DNA from: Polyporus tsugae
Lineage: Eukaryota; Basidiomycota; Agaricomycetes; Polyporales; Polyporaceae
DNA: 64,000 nucleotides
Assembly (NCBI GenBank): GCA_024305745.1
Contig: JAHRBS010000012.1
Coordinates: 2,299,001-2,363,000, forward strand
Direction of reading: 5' to 3'
The position numbers were made by a program, and so were the translations under genes. Below, one piece after another: positions 11,571 through 22,764 of the stretch. The notes under the pieces are model-generated. The model ran no database searches and had not been told where the DNA came from. It worked only from the letters and a program-made list of their open reading frames with translations. Positions within the stretch are counted from its first letter, which is position 1. Every line of letters begins with the position of its first letter.

Positions 11571-14500
11571 CTAAAACGCGCTGATAGTCGGTCGATTTGA
11601 GTCGTCCATCTCGACATCGCCATCCCTACTCGCCTGCACCTTCAACTGGTCAAGGAGATACGCCAACGTCGAGCTATTGTCTTCGCATCTACAAAGCAAG
11701 GCCCATTAGCACCTAATCAAGAGCAGGTCTGACTGTACTTACAACCGCGAAATCAACGCCTCGCAGTCCCCAAGTCCCTTCTGCAGCGCCCTCAACACGC
11801 TCGCATACTCCCCCGCGCGATCCCTCAAATGCCTCCCATGTGCCCCAAGCAGCGCGCTCGCCCACAACAGATCGAACTCCACGTGCGGGCTCCGCTCCAT
11901 ATGCTCTGCCACACACCGCAACAGCGGCCCGACGTACACAACCGGCAGCCCGCGTGCAATTAGGCGAATGTCCGCCCTCGGGACCGCCTCGTACACCTTC
12001 TGCACAAGCGGCTTCTCGTTTAACCGGAACGCCATCACGAGTGCCTTGAGGAACTCGCGCTGCGCGAGCGTCGCGAGGAGCGCCTGAGGCGTGAGGTCGA
12101 TGTCGAGGTCGAATGGGTCGAACGTGACGGACTCGTCGATCGAGTAGATCAGGAGACCCTCTGTCGACGCTGCGGCCCACGCGCGCCCCGTCGGCGAGAA
12201 CCGCACGCACTTCGTCCGAGCTTCCTGGCGGTAGCGCCGCTTCGACATGTCGCCGTGCTGTGCGCCGGGCAGCACGGTGTCCATGCGGTCCTCGAGGTCG
12301 CTCTCATCACCGAGGTCGTCGATGAGGTCGACGTTGCCCGCCTCGGTGACCTTGCGGCTGTCGAGGAACTCCTCGGTGCCGTCCAGACTCAGGTTCTGCG
12401 AGATCTGGAACTTCTTGACCATGACGCCCTCGCGGACGTCGTAGATGACGACGTACTTGCTGTTCCCGCCCGCGATGATGCACCGCCCGTCGGCGGTGTA
12501 CGCGAGGCTGTTGAACGCCTTGCCCGACGCGCTGTTCGCGGCCGTGACGCGATCGTCCGCCTTGCGCCCCCCGGAGATGTCCCGCCGGCCGTCGATGAGG
12601 TTCGTCTGCTTGCCGAGGTTCACGTCAAAGAACATGACCTGGCCATCGAGACTCGCGGCGGCGAGCTCCTTCCCATCAGGGCGGAACGCGACTGCGAGCA
12701 CGTCCGCACTGACATGGAAGGGCTCCACCGCGTGCGAGCGGCCGAAGACGGTCCAGACACGGATGGTCTTATCCCAGGACCCAGACGCGAGGAAGTTGCC
12801 AGTTGGCGAGAAAGCGAGGGAGCTGATGGGACCTTCGTGCCCAGTGAGGACGTCAAGCAGCTTGCCAGTTTGGACTGACCACATGAATACCTCGAACGAG
12901 TCCGTTGACCCTGCAGCGACGACTTCGCCGCTTGGGTCTACGGCGAGACAGGAGAACTGAACCGGGGTGGGAGAGGTGAATGTGCGGAAATTGCGATATC
13001 GGATGAGGTCGAAGGCACGGACAGTGCCGTCCAACGACGCAGTGAAGAGGACTTGGCCCTGTTTCGTGAACTCCAAGGAGGAGACAGCAGCGGAATGTTC
13101 TGAGAATGTAACGAAGCAGAATCCAGAAGACGTATTCCAGACTTTGACCTTTCCGTCGTCGCCGCCAGTGGCTATATGCTGCCCGTCGGAGGAATATGCA
13201 AGCGCGTTCATGTCGAAGAAGTGGCCCTGTTGCTTGAGCACGTACGACTCCGACTGCCACTCCCAAACAAGCAACTGCCCAAGCTTCTTCGCGCCAAACG
13301 CGAGCCACTCGCCCGAGGGGCTGATCGCAATGGACGAGATCTTCTCTTGTGATATGCTTAAGGTGTGGATGTTTGAGAATGTGGGCATCTCCCAGAGCCC
13401 GAAGACACCGGTGGAGAACCCGACGACGAGGAGGTTCGAAGGTCGGTGATACGTGCTGCAGATTACTTTGGTACCGCCGGGCTGGTCAAAGTAGTGACGC
13501 TTTTGTACGCCCCACCTATTATTGGCGATCTCGTTATAGAAAGCGCCAGAATTGTTGGACGTTGATGCAATGGGTCCGGCGTCCTCGTCGCTGTCTGACT
13601 CGTCGGAGGGTCCCTCTGGGGGTTTCACTTTCCAAGTGAACACAGCCCCGTCCCGACTGACGGTATAGATCTTGTATTTAAGTTTAGTTTCACTTTACTG
13701 GTGAAGCTCTAAAGCGAAAGAATACACTTACTGTTTTTGCGTCGGTGGAAAAGTAGGCATGCAGGACCGTATCCTTATGTCCTGCGAACGTTTTCGGACG
13801 GAAGCCTTCCAAAGGATCCAAGGTGAACAGTCGCGCAGTCATGTCGCGGGAGGTGGTGATAAAACATCTATGCACATCAGAACGATTGTGGGCGAAGAAG
13901 GCTGGAGGGGACGTACTTGGAGTCGGGAGACCACTCGATGCTCAACACCTCGTCGTGATGCCCGGTGTAAGTGCGGTGAAGGTTGAAGGGAGCAAACTCT
14001 CGGATGAGATGATTGGGCGTGCGCCAGACCTGGACGTGCGAGTCGTGGGAGACTGCGATGTATCTAGGACAACCTATCGTTAAACGAGGGACCAGATCAC
14101 CATGAGAATTCTACACTCACTTTCCATCTGGAGAGAATTTCAGGCCCTTGACAGGCTTTTGGAAGTTGAAGTGGTGCAGGACGGCGCCTCTCTTGAAGTT
14201 GACGAGTAAAGCGCGACCATCTGAGGTATGGGTATGAAGAAGTATTCAAGAACAGGCAAAGACTACATGCCTTCATCGACGCTCAACAGAACGTTGGCCT
14301 CTGGGCTCAGGGCAATCGCAGCGATGTTTTTACGGTTCTCGAAAGGGAATGTATACGACTTGTTGCTGCGACGGTTGAGGGAGGTTGGAGAAAGTGTTGG
14401 AAGATTGATACTCACTTGACGAGGTCGAAAAGAGAAACCCGGTTGCCGACTGGACTCAAGACGGAGTTTCCATCCGGAGTAAAGACGATATTCCCTTGTC

Positions 14501-14610
14501 TGTAGACTGTCCCACAAAGGTTGGAGAACTGGACGAATGACCCAAGAAGGGAGGATCAGCCGAGTCCCGAAGAGTCCGCACGATGTACGCACCTTGTAGT
14601 TAGCCTTCAT
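11571..14610 (-). CDS. PWP2: Periodic tryptophan protein 2, U3 snoRNP component UTP1
   Basis: This is a nucleolar WD40 protein of the small-subunit processome (UTP-B complex), needed for 18S rRNA maturation. Eight exons join to 884 codons: 14593-14610, 14416-14528, 14271-14365, 14121-14220, 13917-14063, 13732-13867, 11743-13670, 11571-11688. The N terminus MKANYKFSNLCGTVYRQGNI and the run of WD repeats (for example TGGDDGKVKVWN, GSWDKTIRVW, SLDGTVRAFD) are typical of the family. A central acidic insert (about DLIDDLGDESDLEDRMD) and a C-terminal Utp12-type helical domain follow. The first exon encodes only six residues. The intron at 14221-14270 begins GC rather than GT. The gene is divergent from the F-BAR gene next door. 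Confidence 0.96.
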
Positions 14611-14952
14611 GGCGAGTCCGACTCGGACCGTTGTCTACCAAGCAGACAGGCTCCGTTCACAATCACTGGGACGAACGCAGAGAAGATGAGCAAGGGAAGC
14701 AGTCGCGGTGTGCACGCCAGGTTCAACGGGTCTGAGGTCCCTGCCAGTCGCGACTCGCTTGTAAATTACTGGCCGCCGGACCGGAGGGAGACCCGAGCCG
14801 CCCCCATTCATTCTCCGCAGTGTCGGAGATTAGACACTAGGCGGTCCGCCTGGATCGGAGATTAAGCTCCGCCGCGCCCCGCTGAGGGCGGTGTGCAACG
14901 GCGACGAAAGCGTCCAACAGCCGCTTGCGCCCTCCTCATCCTCCTCCCTCTC
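14611..14952. promoter_or_regulatory. Divergent promoter region, PWP2 and F-BAR gene
   Basis: These 342 bases lie between two start codons pointing outward. No TATA box stands out and nothing coding is seen. Confidence 0.6.
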
Positions 14953-17900
14953 ATGACAACGATGTCTGCGCGACGACAGGCGTCGACGACCTCTCTCTCA
15001 CGATATGCACGAGCTGGTTCCCCCGACTTCGCAAACCGATCCCTCGACTATTGCAACGCGTTCTGGGGCCTCGGCGATGGCGGTGTCGAAGTCCTTTTCG
15101 CGCGTATGCGCGGCGCGATGCGGACGATGGAGGAGCTGAGGAACTATTGGAAGGAGCGGTGAGCACAACCGCTGTCGTGAACGGATCCCATCATTGTTAA
15201 CTTGTCAATTCGGCTGGCAGCGCGATCATCGAGCACCAGTACGCGACCAAGTTAGCCAGTCTCGCCAAGAACACGCTGGGGAGAGATGAGATTGGGTATG
15301 GTCGAGTCCTTCTTCATGACCTCCTTCCCATGCTGTTCAGGTAGTCCAGACCTCGTTGCTCACGCTCACATCATATTTTCAGAGAACTGCGCATTTCATT
15401 GGATACCCTTAAGCAGGAGACGGAGAAGCAGGCTCAGGCCCACCTTGTCGTTGCCCAGGCAATCAAGACGGATTTGGAGGGCCCAACGTCCGCATTCATC
15501 CAGAAGCAGCAGCATCACAAGCGCAACATGCAATCCGCGATCGAAAAAGACTTCAAGACGAAGCAGACCCAGGAGGGCTACGTCAACCGCGCGCGCGAAA
15601 AGTACGAGGCGGATTGCGTGCGCATCAACTCGTACACTGCACAGAGTACGCTCATCCAAGGCCGGGACCTGGAGAAGGTCCATCTGAAGCTCGAACGCGC
15701 CCAGCAGACTGTGCAGGCCAATCAGCGTGATTACGCCAACTTCGCTCGGTTATTGAAGGACACAATGCAGAAATGGGAGCACAGCTGGAAGGCGTTCTGC
15801 GATAGCTGCCAAGACGTGGAGGAGGAGCGGATGGAATTTATGAAGGACAATATGTGGGCGTACGCGAACGCTGTGTCGACAGTTTGTGTCTCGGACGACG
15901 AGGTACGTCTATGGCGTTTTCACGACTTCGCTATCGCTCAAGGATTGTGCTAGTCCTGCGAGAAGCTTCGACTTGCCCTGGAGCAACTCGAGGTCGAGCG
16001 GGACATGGAGAATTTCGTGCGTGACTACGGTACCGGAAACGCTATTCCCGAGCCCCCTCCCTTCATCGACTACTCCAGTCCCGACGCCCAGCCGCCATCG
16101 TCTCAGCGTCCAACGACGCGTATATCCAACTATGCCCGTCAGACGCAGCGCCAGCGTCAAGCACCTCCGTCCACGCAGAACCAACCTGAGCCCGAGCCCG
16201 AGCCCCCTGTCGACATGACTGGAGTGGGTGCAGCAACCCAACCCCCACCGCCGCAACGCTCCGGTGCGCAGAGTAGGTCAAGCACGCGCGGGCAAGAGTA
16301 CATCCAGCAAACTAACGGTGCGGTTGCAAACGGGCGGGCTACTCCTAATGTGGGCAGTCGACCGGCGGACCCTCAGGCAGACCCCATCGATCCGACGGCG
16401 ACAACCATGCTCAAGGTTGGGCCAAACGCCTATGAGGTGAACCTGGATCGCGATCCTCAGGCGAGCGGCGCTCCTTCCCCCTCATCTGCCAACGCCCGCG
16501 TAGGGCAGGACGACGACCCGTTACAGCGCCAGTTGAACGACCTGCGAAAAGCTGGCCCGGGTAGTGGAAGCGTACGCCACAGTGGTCAATGGAAGCAAGC
16601 GCAGCAGTCGGCTCCCGGTGGTTCCGGACTGTCACCGCCTCCAGGCACAACCCAGCACAATCGCGACTACCGCAACTCGGCCGAGATTGTTGTGGGCTCC
16701 TATGCCGCTCCAGCGCTACCCGCAACCTCCCGCCCATCGTCGCCCAACATCACGAACATTCACATGCGCCCGCCCTCCCAAAGCGGTCCTCCTGGTCCGA
16801 CCTCGGCTGTATCGGTACAGAATGTCCTGTTGGACTACCAGCAGTCGCTGCCGGGCGAGCGGAAGTCGATCAGCCGTCCTGCCAGCCGCTCGAACAGTAT
16901 CTCTGTTCCTCAGGGATCAAGCATCCAGGAGCGTCCACTCAGCTCCGAGAGCGGACAGGCTGGCATCGGTGCTCAGGGACGCAGCACCAGTCCTCAGCCA
17001 TTCGCACCGTTGTCACGGAGCGCAAGCCCTGCGATGCAAGGCCCTCCCACATCGAACCGCAATAGCTTCAGCCGTCCACCTGCAGGCGGGCCTCCTCTCG
17101 GCGCCGGCCATGTACGCTCTGGTTCCAATGTGCGCCAGGCCTCCATCTCCATTCCGTCGCAACCCGCACATCAACAGCGCCCTACGAGCCCCGGCATCGG
17201 TATCCAACTGGACACGACCGGGCGCGTCGTGGAGGATGATATGGCGACTATCTACCAGCGTCCGCCCCACCAGCAACTTCCTGCTCAGCCGCAACCCCCG
17301 TACGGCGCCCCCCCTCCAGTGCCCACCGCCCAGCAGCAAGTGCAGCGTCGCCCGAGCTACAACGCAGGACCGAACGGAGCGTCGTACGCTGGAGGACCAC
17401 AGTATGGTGGCGCCGGTCAGGCCCCAGTGTACAACCAGCCCCCGCAGCAGTACCCTCCGCCCGTGCAGCAACCTCAGCAGCAGTATGGCGCTCCACCTGT
17501 TCAGCAGGGAGGCTTCGCGCAAGGGTATCAGCCGCAGCCTGTTTATGGACAGCAGCAGCCCGGAGGCGCTCTAGTACAGCGCGGTCCGTCGGTGTCCGGG
17601 TATTATCCTCAACCTCCCCAACCCCCGGCGCAACCTATGCAGCAGCAGTACCGTGCACCAAGTCCCCGCGCGCCGTCTCCTCAGCCGCAGGGTGGTCAGC
17701 CCCCACCGACTGGACAGTACACAGACGATGGGCGCGGTGTGTTGTTCTATGGTACGTATACGTTCTACCCCATTCCAACGAAGTTCTGGGAGCTGATGAC
17801 GGATGTCGTTGTTCAGTCAAGGCGATGTACAACTACCGTGCGACGATCGACGAAGAGTTCGACTTCCAGGAGGGCGACATCATTGCCGTCACCGCTACCC

Positions 17901-17995
17901 CCGAGGACGGATGGTGGAGCGGTGAGCTGCTCGACGAGACGCGGAGGCAGCCTGGGCGGCATATATTCCCGAGCAACTTCGTGTGTCTCTTCTGA
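14953..17995 (+). CDS. F-BAR and SH3 domain protein (Cdc15/Imp2/Hof1-like)
   Basis: A membrane-bending scaffold expected at the division site, where this family links plasma membrane to the actomyosin ring. Five exons join to 925 codons: 14953-15158, 15221-15295, 15383-15902, 15954-17751, 17817-17995. Residues about 20-300 form the FCH/F-BAR coiled-coil region (SLDYCNAFWGLGDGGVEVLF, then charged helices to LEQLEVERDMENFVRDYG). About 300-860 is a long disordered region rich in Pro, Gln and Ser. The last 58 residues are an SH3 domain with the ALYDY-like KAMYNYRA, the GWWSGEL motif and the closing FPSNFV. A second ATG nine bases downstream could also serve as start. The order F-BAR, linker, SH3 matches the family. 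Confidence 0.92.
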
Positions 17996-19711
17996 GCGCA
18001 AGCGGCAGAGGTGTGTTTTATCCCCCAGCTCGGACTGTCCTTCGCGTCTTTTGTCCTCGTCTGTTCATCTTCTCGGTTTGTATCTTCAACGCATTCACAC
18101 ACACACTGGTCTTTTTTCGTTCGTCCGTTTGTGCGTGGATTGCTGTCTCGCAGTCATTCCTTTCCTATCCTTGGCTTGTTTTGAAGCACTCTCACTGTTG
18201 TGTGTGTCTCTCGGCTGCCGCCTGTTACATTCGTTGGTCCGTTTCCGCCATGCTCTCATCTGTCTGGTTACCCTTGCGGATTATTACATAGCTCTAATTT
18301 ATATCTCATCCTTTGGCTTACGTCGTACGGCTTTGGCTTTCGGGATGCGGTTGAATAATTCAACGAGGAATCCCGATAAGACTGTCCAACGCGTGTCATG
18401 CATATACTTGTCAGCTGGTTCTCGAAAACGAGTTTGGGTTCAGGCCTCAGGGAGAAGCCCAGGAGTACTGCGTCTTGAAATTTTGAAATTTGGTACGTCG
18501 GCATATCGATGTCCCAATGTTTTCGCCCTTGCGGTGACTGATGTACACTGAACAAACACTGGCCCAGGGGCGGGCGGGGGCTGAGTGGTGGTGGCGGTAT
18601 CGACGGCCTTCGTCTCCAGTTGGCAACTCGAAAAGCTCTCGCCCGTTGGGGGGTCCGGAATGCCTATCGCTCCAGCTCCTTGACCTCCTGCGAATCGCTG
18701 ACACCTCTTGGACATGTGGGCATCTCACCTTTTGGCCGCCGTCGATCTTCTATCCAGGTCAGAAGCCCCTTCGCTGCGGACTGTTGGAATCCTCGATTGA
18801 CTTGTGTCCACATACTTACTTACCGCTAGATCTCCACGGAAGCCCGTTGCAATCCCCCGCAACAGTCGGAACGGCCGCCAGCTTCCTCAGGCTGTCTCTG
18901 GGGAGCTTCTTGTCCATGTCATCGCGGGAGCGGGTACAGCGTGACGGCAACGCGCACCCTCACGATACGTCCCAACCCCCTTCCCACTACCGCGCGATGT
19001 TGTCATTCGAGTGAATGCAGAGCTCGCTGTCCATCTCCCCACAAGGATTCTCCCATTCTTCCTACCTGCGAAGTTGGAACTTCGCTGTCGCGTCCCAGGG
19101 GCGAAGTTTGGGGACAGCTCGGATGGCGGTATGTTCGATTGATTGATGCTCTTCCCGTTGGCCGGCACTGATAAGCCATCCAAGGACAGATTGGTCGCAG
19201 TTTAAGTGCTATCAGTGCTCGGCTTTCCCGGAAAGAAGTCAGACACAGCGCCGCTGGTATCCCTAGCGCAGACGACGGACAACAAACCGAACCGGGGGTA
19301 CTGAGCATCGTAGCATCATCGGTCGGCAGCTATTGCCACCTAATCCCGAACGCCTTTAGCCACTGGATGGGTGCAGTATATCACGAAGCCATGTCAACGT
19401 CACAGTAGACAACAGAGCCCGGGACACGTCTTCCAACCCTTATGGCGTTGTGTGACAGAGACGATCATGCGTGGGGCTGCTGCCAGGGGGGCCCGGTGGT
19501 ACGACCGCCTGCGAACGTGAATTGAATGTCGAAAGTCAGAACCGGAACCATACGGTGGTCAATTGTACACTCAATAAATCGCTAATAAATCATATGTCCA
19601 TACATTCCGAGAAGAACGAAGATGATGAAATACAACAACCACCGAAGGTCAGTCGAAGGTCGGTGTCGCCCCCTGGCATTTCCACCGAGACAGACGTAGT
19701 AAGTTAGTACA
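17996..19711. other. Intergenic region between two convergent genes
   Basis: It holds the T-rich 3' end of the F-BAR gene and then about 1.2 kb in which I see no gene. Frames of 60-157 codons here lack recognisable protein features. Confidence 0.5.
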
Positions 19712-21459
19712 TCACTTAGTGTGCGCTGGCAGGTCGTTGAAATCAGAGTCCCAGTCCTGTTTGATGGCAGTCGTCAGCATTCACGTGAAGGTTATGACAT
19801 GCAGAGCGATGCACGCACCTGCCCCTTATCGACCTCACGGGTGATGTGAATCGTCATGGGAGGTTGCGACTCGGAGTCAACGGCCGCCAGGTGGTTTGTC
19901 ACCGCGGGCCGACTGATCGAAGAGAGGCCGACGCTCCCGGACAACTTCTGTTGGGTCTGTTGCGAGAGGACGCGGGAGTTGAGGGACGTCATGAACGTGT
20001 TCGAGTACACTGTAGAGCGACGGGTCAGCTAGTCATGTAGCGGATAGCACCGGTATGACGTAGGACAGACCCTTGCTGAGTATCGTAGCGCTGAAAGTCC
20101 TTCTCGTCAGTATATCGTTCGTCTTATCCGGCACATGCGAAGGGTGCTTACAACGCGATATGGAGACTGGTCTCCGGCTTTCCCAAGAAGAAGGCAAGCT
20201 CTAGAATAGCCGTAATGGCGCACGCCAGCCCGGTCTCCACGGTAAGCTTCATCAGCCTGTTCACGACGAACTCGCTGCGCTGGAAGTTACGAGACTGTCG
20301 CTTGGCTGAGTACAGCTGGATGTCGGATGCCGTCAATGAGTCTCCGCCGCAAGCAGCAACATTGTTTAAAAGCACACGCACCAGGAAGAACATTGACAAC
20401 ATGATGATCTATGAACACGGCCATCAGCAAGGAAAGAGATCTTGAATACACGTAGATAGTAGGAGAGGAGTCATACGTACAAAGTCCGTGAAAGCACCGA
20501 CTCCGAGCCACAACTGGAAGCCTCGTCAGTGACTGCATTACCGCATGAAGGCGCCTGGCACGGAAAACTCACGATACAGAGCGAGTACATTGCGGTCTCG
20601 TGGAAGGAGTTAATATCTTTCTTGAACGTGAACTAAAATGTGGCCAGTTAGGCGCTATGTCGGAAAGCAGGCGACAGGAGTGCGACAATGGAATACAGCT
20701 CACAATGATGGAGAATATGCAAGCGCCGAAAGCAGAAGCGAGGCCGGACTAGAAGCAAGTATCTGGTCAATACAATGTTTGTGCGTCTATGGGGACTGGG
20801 GCTCACAAAGACGATCGCCACCGGAATGACCCTCCACTGACCAAGGCGCCATATTCTCCAGGCGTAGAAGGTTTGGACGGATGCGGAAACTGGGAGTCAG
20901 TGCCAGTATATGGGTGAGTTCAAGCACTTGGTTCTGATGGGTAAGTAGCGGTGGAGGACTTACTGATTCCAGACAAGAAGGGGGTAGCCGCAAAGGACCA
21001 GCCGGGAAACTGGAGGTTGATCGGTCGACCCCAGCCAGTGACGAGTACCTGCCAGCCGACTGCGGCAACGACGATGCTTTGAATGACGTCGAGGAGGAAA
21101 ATGCCATAGACGGAGAGCTGGATGGAAATAGGATCACGGGAAAACGAAGTATGATATATATCTAGTGTAGATTGTTAAGTGGGACGAGGGGCAAGAGGAA
21201 GAGGGAGAGAGAGACATACATAGCTGAACGATGGAGACGCCAAACAACATCCAGGCCAAAAGGGGACCGATGTACTGGAAGACGAGGTGGTGAGGAATGC
21301 GAGGTGGAAGGGAACAAGAAGGATGGGACCTACGATGGGACCAATCCTGTGAAGAAATGAGGATGATGAGTACTAGAGCACGGTAGGTGAATGAACTCTG
21401 GGAGCGTACAAAAGGAGGGTAGCCACGGAGAGTTGAGGCTGGTCCACAGAGTCTGCCAT
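19712..21459 (-). CDS. DUF6534 seven-helix membrane protein
   Basis: A plasma- or endomembrane protein of unknown function from a family expanded in mushrooms. Twelve exons join to about 349 codons, the first at 21410-21459. Hydrophobic helices follow the family plan: IGPIYIGPLLAWMLFGVSIV, YGIFLLDVIQSIVVAAVGW, SGIISASVQTFYAWRIWRLG, the SGLASAFGACIFSII helix, a short LWLGVGAFTDF exon, FVVNRLMKLTVETGLACAIT, and the family's closing VYSNTFMTSLNSR before a polar tail. The last intron lies just before DWDSDFNDLPAHTK. One intron uses a GTCTGT donor. Family assignment is from pattern; the role is not known. Confidence 0.85.
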
Positions 21460-22764
21460 GGTCGGAAGGAGGACGGAAGGCGTGTCAGGAAATTTGAACG
21501 AGAGTGGAGGAAACTATAAGTATACGAGAAGGGGGGGGGGGAGGGGAGAAGTCCGATGGGGACTTGGGATAGCATGAGAGAGGACTTGCTAAGAATCAAT
21601 GGTAAGATGATTTGGTTCAGCCTGGGAACGGAGAGATCAATGTTTTGAGATCCGTGGAAGGTCCATGGAGGGGTGTGCAGTACTTACTAAGTCCGGTACC
21701 TGTGTCGCGGATGATGCCAAACGTGAGGATCATCTGTAACGGCCGGGGTGGTGTGGCTCTGCCGGGTGGTGGGGGGGTGGGAGGAGGCGCAGGACGAATT
21801 CTGAGAGAACATCGAGAGAGATCTGCGTTCTGTCCAAGGTGTAGAAAGAGGACAGGTGCATCAGACTCTGAGAGATGGCCGTCGCGCACTAGAAGTCTCA
21901 GTCTGACTGTCGAGGAAACCATCCCCCCCGGCGGGCGCCGCATCGCCAATCCGAATCGGAACCGAGAGAGAGTTCACCCGGCCTCCGATCCGGCCATCGT
22001 GCGCCAAACCACCCGGCGCTTAGCGGACCGGCACCTCCGGAAGCCACTGTCCAATGGGCAGCAGGGCAGTCTGCCATTCCGCTGGGCATCTTTCCCTCAT
22101 CATGATTTCTATGGCTACAAATATTCATCCATGCCCAGGCCGACCCCGTCGCCAGCCCGTAACAATCTTCTTCCCCCTCCGACTTGATCAGCGATGACCC
22201 TCGCGTCTGCTTACTTTCGTTCTCCTGCACCTCGTGAAGACCTCCCATTCGAGGCGCTATTTCCGAATGAAACCATCTCCACTCTCCACTCTCCTCCATG
22301 TGGATCCCGCGTGTATCGAGTCTACAGCCATGCGCAGTGCATCATGCAATCCGTGACCCTCTTCTGCAAAGCTCACATGCCCTGTCGGCCCTGACCGCTT
22401 ATCACTTCTACCAGCAGTCAACTCCATCAACTTCGCTGCTCGACGCTCGTTCAGAAGTCCAGCCCTTTGTCACCACTCACTTTCCAGGGCGGCCGGTATA
22501 CCGACATCGCTGACAATTCCTTGTGATATATCAGATATAGAAGTTCGTCCATGCCGTCTCCTTTTCCCAAGCAATCCCGCAACTCACGGCAAGTGATGAA
22601 CATTTGAACCTTCCAGGTACTGCTCTCATCACCTTCCATCCTCAGCCTGCGTGATGTCCGGCCTCGCCCTTCCCCATTATCAAGGCTTCAGTCCAATCTG
22701 CTGGCCTTCGTACTTATATAAGTAACCCACTCTTGCATCCAGCACCCCCGCAACAACAATCAAC
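21460..22764. other. Divergent intergenic region upstream of the GMC gene
   Basis: About 1.3 kb between outward-pointing starts, with a G run near 21530. No gene is supported. The right end carries the TATA-like box of the GMC gene. Confidence 0.5.
22715..22722 (+). promoter_or_regulatory. TATA-like box of the GMC oxidoreductase gene
   Basis: TATATAAG lies 43 bases upstream of the ATG at 22765, a usual distance for a fungal gene with a short leader. Confidence 0.6.

Noticed and set aside
12255..12878. 207-codon plus frame opposite PWP2
   Set aside because: Antisense shadow of the GC-rich WD40 exon with no recognisable protein.
16564..17574. 336-codon frame overlapping the F-BAR gene
   Set aside because: Same-strand shadow of the Pro/Gln-rich linker; the true frame joins the F-BAR and SH3 domains.
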